Shown here: positions 1-8,249 of the stretch, piece after piece
Numbering within the stretch: position 1 is the first letter of the stretch
How the letters are laid out: each line of letters opens with the position of its first letter
Source: an uncultured Bacteroides sp.
Lineage (GTDB): Bacteria > Bacteroidota > Bacteroidia > Bacteroidales > Bacteroidaceae
Length of the DNA: 24,354 nucleotides
Assembly (NCBI GenBank): GCA_900555635.1
Contig: USLU01000078.1
Coordinates: forward strand, 1 to 24,354
Direction of reading: 5' to 3'
Notes under the pieces: model-generated
Told to the model about the DNA's origin: nothing
Databases searched by the model: none
The model's input: only the letters and a program-made list of their open reading frames with translations
Program-made: the position numbers and the translations under genes

Positions 1-87
1 ATAGAGTATGTCGGAATAGAAGATGGTAAGGTAGTATTGCGGCTTTTGTCTGGTAAGTATTCTTTTATATTGAATTCATTCAGATGA
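1..87 (+). CDS. 3' end of an upstream gene (partial, probably a secreted glycosidase)
   Basis: Frame 1 is open from the first base to a TGA at 85-87 and gives 28 residues ending in SGKYSFILNSFR. A C-terminus of the form 'G-x-V-x-L-x-L-x-SGKYSF' resembles the last beta-strand of alpha-L-rhamnosidase-type glycosidases in Bacteroides, but 28 residues are too few to assign a family. It is on the same strand as the sensor gene and ends 80 bp before it, so it could belong to the same locus or to a neighbouring one. That it is the tail of a real gene is likely; its product is a guess. Confidence 0.4.
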   Translation: MEYVGIEDGKVVLRLLSGKYSFILNSFR

Positions 88-167
88 AAAAATATAGGTA
101 AAATACTAGGAATTTGATTTCTTGTTCGTAATATTATTATAAGTGAAATAAAAGATAATATACGGTT

Positions 168-3100
168 ATGAATACACGAATATACCTGTTTGCTATTTTA
201 TTGAGTTTCTTTATTGCAAACCAAATACATTCACAAGAAACCTCCTATGTATTCCGTCATATCGGCGCAACAGAGGGGTTACCGGATAATTATGTCGGTA
301 GTGTATTTGCGCTGCCTGATGGACGCATGGGAATTCGGACTGTATTGCTGACTATGTATGACGGAGGAAACTATTCTAACTTTCCATTTGACTTACAGAA
401 AGGTTATCCTATATCCTATAATCACATTATTTTTGAGCAGTATATTGATTCGGATAAACGCTTATGGATGAAAGAACGTGCCAGTCTGCGGGTTTTTGAT
501 TTGCCCACCGAGCAGTATATATATAATGTAGATTCCCTGCTATATCAATTAGGTTGGAAAGAAGAACTTGCCGATTTATTTATTGATTCGGAAAAACGTT
601 ATTGGTTTTTGACAGACAGTTCTTTGGTTTATACCTATGATGCAGAACAGGGAATAATGGAACAGATTTCTAAAAGTGATGAATCTGCGGTAGACGATGG
701 AAAATTATTGGGAGTAGAGAGCCATGGTAAATGCAGTTGGATGGTTTATCAGAACGGAGCTATCCGGTATTACGACCATGAGAAGAAACGTTTCATAGAA
801 CAAGTGGATTTCTTGAAAAATCAATTGAAACCTGATGACCGGATTATCTTGAAACTATTGAATAATGGTGATTTTTGGGTGATGTGGGATCGTGGAGTGG
901 GATACTATGATGTCTATAAGAAAAAGTGGAATCAAATTGCAGGAATCCAACTCGGACAAAACTCATGGCTGACTTCTATGGATGTGGATAAGGGGGGGAA
1001 TGCATGGGTAGGCACTGTCCTAAACGGACTATGTGTTATTGATATACATAATTTTTCAGTCACTCAACTTCAGGATCTTCCTTTATTATCGGGACAAACC
1101 ATACGCAATGGCATTCAAAGCATTTACTGTGACCGGGAGAATGGGGCCGTATGGATAGGATTATACAATCAAGGTATTTGTTATTATCATCCCAATTTGA
1201 ATAGGATGACCTTATGTAATAAGAAGGTATTGAACGGTGATTGGAACGGGGACGAAATTCGCTGTATGCTTGAAACATCAGCAGGAGAAATCCTGATGGG
1301 AACCACACAGGCGCTTTATCGTTATGAGCCGGAAACAAAGAGACTGAGTTATTTTTATAAAGAATTCACCCGGAAAAATTGCCGTATGCTGTACGAAGAC
1401 AGTAAAAGGCGAATTTGGGTGGGTACTTATCATGATGGGTTATACTGCATCGACGATGGTAAAATCAGATCTTACGATTATCCTGATACAGATTATCAAA
1501 ATGAATTGGATTTTAGCAATATACGCGCAATGATAGAGGATAAGTCGGGAAGATTGTGGGTAAGTATTTATGGTGGAGTAGGGCAGCTGAATCCGGAAAC
1601 AGGAGAAATAACTCTTTTATCCAACCAATTTCCCGAATTGAAAAAATATAAAGTGGCGAATACACTGGCGATAGATAATCAATCCCGGTTGCTTGTGGGA
1701 AGTGATAATGGATTGTACATATATGACCCAGATAAAAAAAAGATATGTGCATTGGAGCAGGAGGGTAAATTTAATTATGGTGGTATTAAATACAATCAAA
1801 TATTAAAAGACTATGAAGGAGCTTTGTGGTTTGCTACTCAATATGGATTGTATGTATTGGCCCCCGATGGGAAAAGTTACGCTTTAGGAAGAGAAGAAGG
1901 ACTTTCTAAAGCAATCCTGAACGTGAAAGAAGATAAGAACCATGATATTTGGATTTCGACAGTTACTTCCATTTATAAAATAAAAGTAGAACGTAATGAG
2001 AGCGAGTATCGTTTTCATGTAATTAGCTGTTTGGCTGAAGCTGAAATACTTCAGGATGATTTATTCAGTTTCCCGGCATTGATGACCTATGACAATCTGT
2101 ATCTTGGACTTCTTAATGGATTTGTAATGTTCTCACCGGATCACATGCTGGATTCCTATCAGCTTTCCCATCCGTTATTTACATCTTTCCGATTGTTTAA
2201 TGTTCCGATTCTTTCCGGAGAGAAATACAATGGTCGCGTATTGTTTGATAAGTCCCTTAGTTATTCAGACGGAGTATCTTTGGAATACAATGAAAACTAC
2301 ATCACATTAGAGTTTTCAGGCTTAAACTATCTCAATCCTTTGCAAACCTCCTTTCGTTATCAGTTGGACGGATTCGATAAGGAGTGGACGGAAACGTTGT
2401 TTGAAAATGGACAGGGGCGTATTACCTATAATAACCTCCTACCGGGCGAATATGTATTTCGGGTATCAGTAGCCGGTAATGACCGTATGTGGGGGCCGGA
2501 ATCGAAGTTTACGATTGTTATACATCCACCTTTTTGGGATACGTTGGCTGCACGTATATTGTATGTAATTTTAGGTCTTCTTTTGATATTCGGATTGATT
2601 TATATTGTGAATCGGCGTAATCGTCAAAAGATGATTCGTATGCAACAAGAAGAAGCACAGAGACAAAAAGAAGAACTGGAACAGATGAAATTCCGTTTCT
2701 TTACGAATATCAGCCATGAATTACGTACTCCACTGACTCTGATTATTACTCCATTGGATATGATAATACGTCGATTGACGGATGAAACGCTGGCAAAACA
2801 GTTAGGATCTGTTTATAAAAACGCACAAAGTTTATTGACGTTGGTTAATCAACTGCTGGATTTCCGTAAGTTGGAGATGAAAGGAGAAAAGCTGAATTTA
2901 TTGAATGGTGACTGGGTTGAATTTGTGCGGCAGGCTTGCAATTCTTTTCAGGAGATAGCTATAGAAAAGAGCATTTCTTTCCAGTTGGATACTAATGGCA
3001 TTGATGAACTATATATGTACTTTGATCGTGACAAAGTACATAAAGTATTGAATAACCTATTATCCAATGCGTTCAAATTCACATCGGAAGGTGGAAATAT

Positions 3101-4241
3101 CACGTTGGAGATAGAAAAATATCGGGAGAAAGAACATTCATATATTCAGGTGAAAGTGATAGATACCGGAGCCGGAATATCAAAAGAAGATCTGCCACAT
3201 GTTTTTGAACGTTTCTACCAGGCTAAGAAGAATATAAATAATAACCTTTCCGGAAGTGGAATCGGCCTTCATTTGATAAAAGAATATGTAGAGCTGCATG
3301 ATGGACGTGTATCAGTAGAAAGTACATTAGGGGTAGGCTCTATATTTACCATTGCCATTCCTATGGACTTGTATCCGGCAGGTTCACCAATACAACAAGT
3401 ATCAGCCGGAACAGAAGAAGAAAACACAGAGGATGAACCGGTATTGTCGGGGGATACGAAGCCTCTGTTGTTGGTGGTAGAAGATAATAAAGAGTTCAGG
3501 GAGTTTCTACGTGAACAACTAAGCGAATGGTATCATATTATTGATGCTGCTGATGGTGAAGAAGGAGAGAAGTTGGCTATCAAGCAGAACCCGGAACTTA
3601 TTATCAGTGACATTATGATGCCGAATGTAGATGGAATAGAACTATGTCAGCGTATAAAAACAAACCTGCAAACTTCGCATATTCCGGTTGTCCTGCTTAC
3701 AGCTCGTGCGTCGGACGAAAGCAAAGCGATGGGGTATGAAGCCGGTGCTGATTCATATATATCCAAGCCGTTTAGCATTGATGTCTTACTAACTCGTGTA
3801 CGTAAATTGATCGAGCAGCAGAAAGGGCGTCAGGAAACATTTCATAAAGAGATTGTGGTGACTCCGAGTAGTATCACAATTACTTCCCTTGACGAACAGC
3901 TTGTGCAGAAAGCATTGGAATGTGTAGAACGGAATATGGATAACACCGAGTATTCGGTAGAGGAGATGAGTGCAGACCTCGCCATGAACCGTGCAACATT
4001 ATACCGTAAACTGCAAGGAATAACCGGGCAAACCCCTAAAGACTTTATCCGTAGTATCCGTCTGAAACGGGCTGCTCAATTATTGCGGGACACAGACCTG
4101 TCTATATCCGAAATTGCAGATCACGTAGGATTCTCTACACGACGTTACTTTACCAAATTATTTAAAGAAACATTTGGTATATTACCATCGCAGTATGGAG
4201 GAAAATCACGTGATGAGAAATTGGATGAAGATGTACTCTAA
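168..4241 (+). CDS. Hybrid two-component system sensor/regulator (HTCS)
   Basis: One-protein signalling system that senses a glycan fragment in the periplasm and activates PUL transcription. A signal peptide (residues 1-23) precedes a long periplasmic sensor (about 25-690) of two-component-regulator propeller repeats, seen as recurring 'D-x-x-x-x-x-W-x-G-T/S-x-x-G-L-x-x-x' blades. A Y_Y_Y domain follows (about 702-787), then one transmembrane segment (about 793-814). The kinase has the H-box SHELRTP with phospho-acceptor His850, the N-box around N963 and N967, the G1 box DTGAG (Asp999) and the G2 box GSGIGL (1029-1034). The receiver domain has acidic E1105/D1106, phospho-acceptor Asp1148 in SDIMMP, and Lys1200. 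The C-terminus (about 1255-1345) is an AraC-type double helix-turn-helix. All catalytic motifs are present and the 1357-residue length is normal for the family. The gene lies directly upstream of the locus it presumably controls. The ligand cannot be read from the sequence. Confidence 0.96.
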   Translation: MNTRIYLFAILLSFFIANQIHSQETSYVFRHIGATEGLPDNYVGSVFALPDGRMGIRTVLLTMYDGGNYSNFPFDLQKGYPISYNHIIFEQYIDSDKRLWMKERASLRVFDLPTEQYIYNVDSLLYQLGWKEELADLFIDSEKRYWFLTDSSLVYTYDAEQGIMEQISKSDESAVDDGKLLGVESHGKCSWMVYQNGAIRYYDHEKKRFIEQVDFLKNQLKPDDRIILKLLNNGDFWVMWDRGVGYYDVYKKKWNQIAGIQLGQNSWLTSMDVDKGGNAWVGTVLNGLCVIDIHNFSVTQLQDLPLLSGQTIRNGIQSIYCDRENGAVWIGLYNQGICYYHPNLNRMTLCNKKVLNGDWNGDEIRCMLETSAGEILMGTTQALYRYEPETKRLSYFYKEFTRKNCRMLYEDSKRRIWVGTYHDGLYCIDDGKIRSYDYPDTDYQNELDFSNIRAMIEDKSGRLWVSIYGGVGQLNPETGEITLLSNQFPELKKYKVANTLAIDNQSRLLVGSDNGLYIYDPDKKKICALEQEGKFNYGGIKYNQILKDYEGALWFATQYGLYVLAPDGKSYALGREEGLSKAILNVKEDKNHDIWISTVTSIYKIKVERNESEYRFHVISCLAEAEILQDDLFSFPALMTYDNLYLGLLNGFVMFSPDHMLDSYQLSHPLFTSFRLFNVPILSGEKYNGRVLFDKSLSYSDGVSLEYNENYITLEFSGLNYLNPLQTSFRYQLDGFDKEWTETLFENGQGRITYNNLLPGEYVFRVSVAGNDRMWGPESKFTIVIHPPFWDTLAARILYVILGLLLIFGLIYIVNRRNRQKMIRMQQEEAQRQKEELEQMKFRFFTNISHELRTPLTLIITPLDMIIRRLTDETLAKQLGSVYKNAQSLLTLVNQLLDFRKLEMKGEKLNLLNGDWVEFVRQACNSFQEIAIEKSISFQLDTNGIDELYMYFDRDKVHKVLNNLLSNAFKFTSEGGNITLEIEKYREKEHSYIQVKVIDTGAGISKEDLPHVFERFYQAKKNINNNLSGSGIGLHLIKEYVELHDGRVSVESTLGVGSIFTIAIPMDLYPAGSPIQQVSAGTEEENTEDEPVLSGDTKPLLLVVEDNKEFREFLREQLSEWYHIIDAADGEEGEKLAIKQNPELIISDIMMPNVDGIELCQRIKTNLQTSHIPVVLLTARASDESKAMGYEAGADSYISKPFSIDVLLTRVRKLIEQQKGRQETFHKEIVVTPSSITITSLDEQLVQKALECVERNMDNTEYSVEEMSADLAMNRATLYRKLQGITGQTPKDFIRSIRLKRAAQLLRDTDLSISEIADHVGFSTRRYFTKLFKETFGILPSQYGGKSRDEKLDEDVL

Positions 4242-4300
4242 TCTCACTCTTTTATAGCAGAAAAATACAAAAAAGGCCCTGTAATAGCGTAAAATGTGAT

Positions 4301-4332
4301 TTTGCAACAAGTGTAGCACTAGTTTGCGACAA
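4301..4332 (+). promoter_or_regulatory. Putative HTCS operator: 10-bp direct repeat 22 bp apart
   Basis: TTTGCAACAA at 4301-4310 recurs as TTTGCGACAA at 4323-4332, with one mismatch and a start-to-start distance of 22 bp, about two helical turns. The spacer contains a small inverted repeat (AGTG/CACT). AraC-family double helix-turn-helix domains typically bind direct repeats about 21 bp apart, and the HTCS encoded just upstream ends in such a domain. The downstream copy ends 30 bp before the -7 element, where an activator would touch RNA polymerase. I did not see the pair upstream of any other gene in the window. Binding by this HTCS is inference. Confidence 0.4.
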
Positions 4333-4362
4333 AAGACACACGCCTGAACAGGGTGTTTTCCA

Positions 4363-4370
4363 TAAATTTG
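4363..4370 (+). promoter_or_regulatory. Bacteroides-type promoter -7 element (TAAATTTG)
   Basis: TAAATTTG matches all six fixed positions of the Bacteroides primary-sigma -7 consensus TAnnTTTG. No good TTTG -33 element lies at the expected 19-21 bp upstream, which fits a promoter that needs an activator. Transcription would begin near 4374-4377, which places the first in-frame ATG of the sigma gene (4373) at or before the transcript start and favours the ATG at 4400. Confidence 0.5.
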
Positions 4371-4399
4371 CAATGTTGTTAAATGAAACATGTAATGCT

Positions 4400-4933
4400 A
4401 TGGAAATAAATACCGTCCTATCCAATCACAAAGATTTCTCTGAATTCTATCAGGAATACAGGCATATTGTCTTGTCTTTTATAGCGTGTCGCATTCCATA
4501 TAAATATGAGGCTGAAGATTTGATGCAGGATGTCTTTATCCGCTTATGGGAACATTGGGCATTTGTGAATAAGAACACTATTTGGTCTTTACTTTTCACC
4601 ATTGCACGTAATATGGTGACGGATAAGATACGCCGTCATTACAGACAAGAGGATTTTGTCTCCTATATATATAATAATGTCAGAGAGGCAGGCCGGAATT
4701 CTATCGAAGACGCGATATATTATCGTGAATTGAAACAAATACATCATACAGCCGTGGGAACTCTTCCTGCTAAATGCCGTCAGATTTATAATTTGAGTTT
4801 TGAAGAAGATTTGTCCTGTCCTGCCATTGCAAAGAAGCTGTCTTTATCTTCCCGTACTGTGGAATGGCAACTGCTGATGGCTCGGAAGAAGGTACGTGTA
4901 TGTTTACAAAATGAATTGTCTAGGGTCGGTTGA
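4400..4933 (+). CDS. ECF-type RNA polymerase sigma factor
   Basis: Extracytoplasmic-function sigma factor of 177 residues from this start. Region 2 is recognisable from FYQEYRHIVLSF through EAEDLMQDVFIRLWEHW, which contacts core polymerase and the -10 region, followed by LLFTIARNMVTDKIRR. Region 4 is seen in LPAKCRQIYNLSFEEDLS and the helix-turn-helix IAKKLSLSSRTVEWQL, which reads the -35 region. An in-frame ATG at 4373 would add nine residues, but it coincides with the predicted transcription start, so 4400 was chosen. The gene sits between the HTCS and SusC. No FecR-type anti-sigma follows, and the SusC lacks the STN domain used in anti-sigma signalling, so this sigma is probably controlled by its own transcription. 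Its targets are unknown. Confidence 0.9.
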   Translation: MEINTVLSNHKDFSEFYQEYRHIVLSFIACRIPYKYEAEDLMQDVFIRLWEHWAFVNKNTIWSLLFTIARNMVTDKIRRHYRQEDFVSYIYNNVREAGRNSIEDAIYYRELKQIHHTAVGTLPAKCRQIYNLSFEEDLSCPAIAKKLSLSSRTVEWQLLMARKKVRVCLQNELSRVG

Positions 4934-4977
4934 GTACCGGATCGAGAAAATATTAACTTTAATAATTTAATAGTATT

Positions 4978-7900
4978 ATGGAAATTAAACCCAATTTCTT
5001 ATCACGTAGAGGAGTCGTCATGGTTGTGGCCATGTTAATTGGCGGTTCTTCTGGTGCGTTGCTTCAGGCAAATACGCACGCGAAAGAAAGTATGATTGTT
5101 GCCCAAACGGGAAGGATAATCAAAGGAGTCGTTACAGACCAGCATGGAGAACCGTTGATTGGTTGTAATATTGTTGTTGTAGGTTCACAGAAGGGAGTAA
5201 TAACGGATATTGACGGACGATTTAGCTTGGATGTCCCGGCAGAGGCAAAGCAGTTGAAAATCAGCTATATCGGTTATCAGGATCAAGTGGTAGATATCAA
5301 TGAACGGACAAATGTTAAAATCATCCTGAAAGAAGATGATAATGCTTTGGATGAAGTGGTTGTAGTAGGATATGGCACACAGAAGAAGGCAACTCTGACT
5401 GGTGCTGTCGAGCAAGTGAGCAGTAAGGCATTGGAGAGTCGTGCGATAACCAATGTCGGATTGGCATTACAGGGGCAGACACCCGGTTTGGTAGTCACTC
5501 GTAATTCGCCCCGGCCGGGTAACGAGGGACTGGATTTTACCATTCGTGGTACTACGTCTGTCAACGGAGGAAGTCCGTTGATTATTGTTGACGGAGTGCC
5601 TACCTTGAATACTGAATCTTTTCAGAACCTGAACTCTGATGATATAGAGAGCATCAGTGTGCTGAAAGATGGAGCGGCATCTATCTATGGTGCGAAAGCG
5701 GCGAACGGAGTTATTCTGGTCACCACTAAACGTGGAAAGAGTGGAAAAGTCAATGTAGACTATAGTTTCAATATGCGTTTCACTTCACCGGGAATCACGG
5801 CTTTTTCACCGGATATGGGGCAATATGCTACCATGTGGCTGGAGGCTAATAAAGAAGAAAAGACACCTAACTGGTGGGCTTGGGTATCTGAAGAGAATAT
5901 GCTGCGGATGCAGCAAAATGTAGCAGGAATTTATCCTACACAGTATTATGGAGAAATTTTTTTGGCTAATTCCAGTCGTACCGATGAACTGTTTGCTAAT
6001 CGTAACTCTTATCAGCATAACTTGAGTGTGTCAGGTTCTACGGAAAAGTCAAACTACCGTATCTCATTGGCTTATGCGGATAATCAGGCGAATCTGACAA
6101 CTGCTTATGACGGACAGAAACAGTTGAACCTTCGTTTGAACTATGGCCTACAGATGACTGATTGGTTACGTTTTGAGTCTATTGCTAGTGTGATTAGAAC
6201 CAGCACGGAATCTCCTTCTACCGGTTTGGATAATTCATTGTATGGATATGATGTACCTTTCTTCCCGTCAAAGAATCCATTGGGACAGTGGTATGCTAAC
6301 TTCGGTACGGTAGGTAACCGTAACTCTGTGGCAGCTACTTCTGAAGGTGGACGTGATGAAAAGGTAAAACTAACTACACGTATTGATATGAAAGTAGTGG
6401 CCGATATCTGGAAAGGTATCAGCTTTGAGGGAACTGCTTCTTTCCAAAACGAGGAATATCGCCGGGAACGGTACGTAGTTCCTGTACAAACGTATGATTG
6501 GTTTGGTAATCCGGCATCTGAACTGGTACAATGGACGAATCAGAATCTTATTTATCCAGATAATCCGTCGAATGTGAAGATTGAAAACAATCCGGGTTAT
6601 CTGGTACAGGCGAACAACCTTTTGTATCAATTTTATTCAGCCTTACTAAAATACAACCGGACATTTGCCGAACAACATAATGTGTCTGTAGTAGCAGGTC
6701 TTAATGCAGAAACGACGGCATGGAGAAGAACATCCACTGCACGTGAAAAGTTTGAGGATAATGGTGTATATGATTTGGGATTAGCCGATGCAAGTAGCAA
6801 AATGGCTAATTCGGGTGGGAAAGGTAGTAGTGGCACTTATTCATATATTGCTCGTGTCAACTATAATTATTCCGAGAAATATATGTTGGAGTTATTGGGA
6901 CGTCGCGACGGAGACTCGAAATTTGCTGATGGATATCGTTTTAAGAACTTCGGCTCATTCTCTTTGGGTTGGGTATTTACTCAAGAAAACTTTATGAAGT
7001 TTGTTACTCCAGTACTTGATTTCGGTAAAATACGTTTTAGTTACGGTGAAGCGGGTAACAACGCCGGACTAGGTGATTTCTTGTATGCTTCTGCCATTAA
7101 TTCGGGAGTGACTTATTTGGGAAGCCCTCTGACTGGACAGATTTCTACTACTCTTAAAAACTCTGGACTTATCAATCAGACACTTACTTGGGAGCGGGTG
7201 AAACAGAAAAATATTGGTGTCGACTTGAATTTCTTAAATAACCGATTGACAGTTAATTTTGACTACTTTTGGAAAGATAATAAGGGAATGCAGTCGCAAA
7301 TTACTTATCCGTCTGTATTGGGAGCTGACGCACCCAAAAGTAACACCGGACACTTAAGCGTGAAAGGATGGGAACTGTCTGTCGGTTGGCGTGACCAGAT
7401 TAGTGATTTCTCTTATTTCGCGAACTTTAATGTGGGCGATACGAAAACAATGTTGAAGAAGATGGAAGGAGCCGATACATATGTAGCAGGAAAAAATGCA
7501 AAGGTGGTAGGATATCCGTTGAATTCCTTCTTCCTGTATCGTACAGATGGTTACTTTGCCGATGAAGCCGAAGTGAATCGTTATTATGAATTATATGGAG
7601 AAGGCGGTGGAGAATTGCTGGGTGTCCGAAAAGAAACGACTACAGAACTTCGCCCTGGTGATACGAAACGCTTGGATCTGAATGGAGATAACAAGATTGA
7701 CGGTGCCAATGGTGACCTGCAATTTGTGGGAGACGGTGATCCGCATTATGTGTTTGGCATTAATTTAGGCGGTGCATGGAAAGGGGTTGACGTTAGTGCC
7801 ATGTTTCAGGGAGTCGGCAAGCAGTATATCATGCGTACAGGTTGGATGGCTTATCCGTTTGCTGCCATATTTAGTAATCAAAACCCTTCATTCCTGGGTA

Positions 7901-8229
7901 ATACCTGGACTGCAGAAAATCCAACTGCGGAATATCCTCGTCTGACTAGTTATGCGGGACGTGCTGCATGGAACTATGGAAATAATGACTTCATGCTGCA
8001 GAATAGCCGATATATTCGCTTGAAGTCATTGATTATCGGCTATACTTTGCCTAAACAATGGACTCGGAAAGTCAAACTGGAAAAAGTGCGTGTCTACTTT
8101 TCGGGTAATGACCTGTGGGAAGCGACAAGTATCAAGGATGGTTTCGACCCGGAGATGGGAGAGGTATCTCAAATTTCAGGTTATCCGTTCTATCGCACTT
8201 GGTCGTTCGGTGTAAATGTTGGTTTTTAA
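4978..8229 (+). CDS. SusC-like TonB-dependent outer-membrane glycan transporter
   Basis: Outer-membrane beta-barrel that imports oligosaccharides with its SusD partner, powered by TonB. The order is an N-terminal signal sequence (about 1-43), a carboxypeptidase-regulatory-like domain (about 46-115; GVVTDQHGEPLIGCNI then DIDGRFSL), the TonB-box-like stretch DEVVVVGYGTQKKATLTG, a plug domain to about residue 235 with LIIVDGVP and SISVLKDGAASIYGAKAANG, and the barrel ending in the aromatic C-terminus FGVNVGF. The 1083-residue length is normal. No STN domain lies before the regulatory-like domain, so it is a transporter rather than an anti-sigma transducer. It starts 44 bp after the sigma gene and is followed by SusD after 20 bp, so co-transcription is likely. 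Confidence 0.97.
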   Translation: MEIKPNFLSRRGVVMVVAMLIGGSSGALLQANTHAKESMIVAQTGRIIKGVVTDQHGEPLIGCNIVVVGSQKGVITDIDGRFSLDVPAEAKQLKISYIGYQDQVVDINERTNVKIILKEDDNALDEVVVVGYGTQKKATLTGAVEQVSSKALESRAITNVGLALQGQTPGLVVTRNSPRPGNEGLDFTIRGTTSVNGGSPLIIVDGVPTLNTESFQNLNSDDIESISVLKDGAASIYGAKAANGVILVTTKRGKSGKVNVDYSFNMRFTSPGITAFSPDMGQYATMWLEANKEEKTPNWWAWVSEENMLRMQQNVAGIYPTQYYGEIFLANSSRTDELFANRNSYQHNLSVSGSTEKSNYRISLAYADNQANLTTAYDGQKQLNLRLNYGLQMTDWLRFESIASVIRTSTESPSTGLDNSLYGYDVPFFPSKNPLGQWYANFGTVGNRNSVAATSEGGRDEKVKLTTRIDMKVVADIWKGISFEGTASFQNEEYRRERYVVPVQTYDWFGNPASELVQWTNQNLIYPDNPSNVKIENNPGYLVQANNLLYQFYSALLKYNRTFAEQHNVSVVAGLNAETTAWRRTSTAREKFEDNGVYDLGLADASSKMANSGGKGSSGTYSYIARVNYNYSEKYMLELLGRRDGDSKFADGYRFKNFGSFSLGWVFTQENFMKFVTPVLDFGKIRFSYGEAGNNAGLGDFLYASAINSGVTYLGSPLTGQISTTLKNSGLINQTLTWERVKQKNIGVDLNFLNNRLTVNFDYFWKDNKGMQSQITYPSVLGADAPKSNTGHLSVKGWELSVGWRDQISDFSYFANFNVGDTKTMLKKMEGADTYVAGKNAKVVGYPLNSFFLYRTDGYFADEAEVNRYYELYGEGGGELLGVRKETTTELRPGDTKRLDLNGDNKIDGANGDLQFVGDGDPHYVFGINLGGAWKGVDVSAMFQGVGKQYIMRTGWMAYPFAAIFSNQNPSFLGNTWTAENPTAEYPRLTSYAGRAAWNYGNNDFMLQNSRYIRLKSLIIGYTLPKQWTRKVKLEKVRVYFSGNDLWEATSIKDGFDPEMGEVSQISGYPFYRTWSFGVNVGF

Positions 8230-8249
8230 TCACTTAAAGAAGAAAGAAT

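Noticed and set aside
88..167. Promoter for the HTCS gene in the gap (TAGGAATTTG near 107-116)
   Set aside because: The spacing between TA and TTTG is four bases instead of two, and no -33 partner is placed correctly. The gap is AT-rich and no confident promoter or terminator is visible.
4277..4353. CCCTGT (4277-4282) and ACAGGG (4348-4353) as an inverted repeat around the sigma promoter
   Set aside because: The arms are only 6 bp and 65 bp apart, with no extension of pairing. Not convincing as an operator or terminator.
4929..4961. Possible separate promoter before SusC (TTG at 4930-4932 and TAACTTTA at 4954-4961, 21 bp between)
   Set aside because: The -7 element misses the final G of TAnnTTTG and the gap is very AT-rich, so a match of this quality is expected by chance. 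A separate SusC promoter remains possible but is not supported.
5002..5035. Twin-arginine-like signal (SRRGVVM) at the SusC N-terminus
   Set aside because: The motif lacks the typical F-L-K after the arginines, and SusC proteins use the general secretion route and the barrel assembly machinery. Treated as coincidence.
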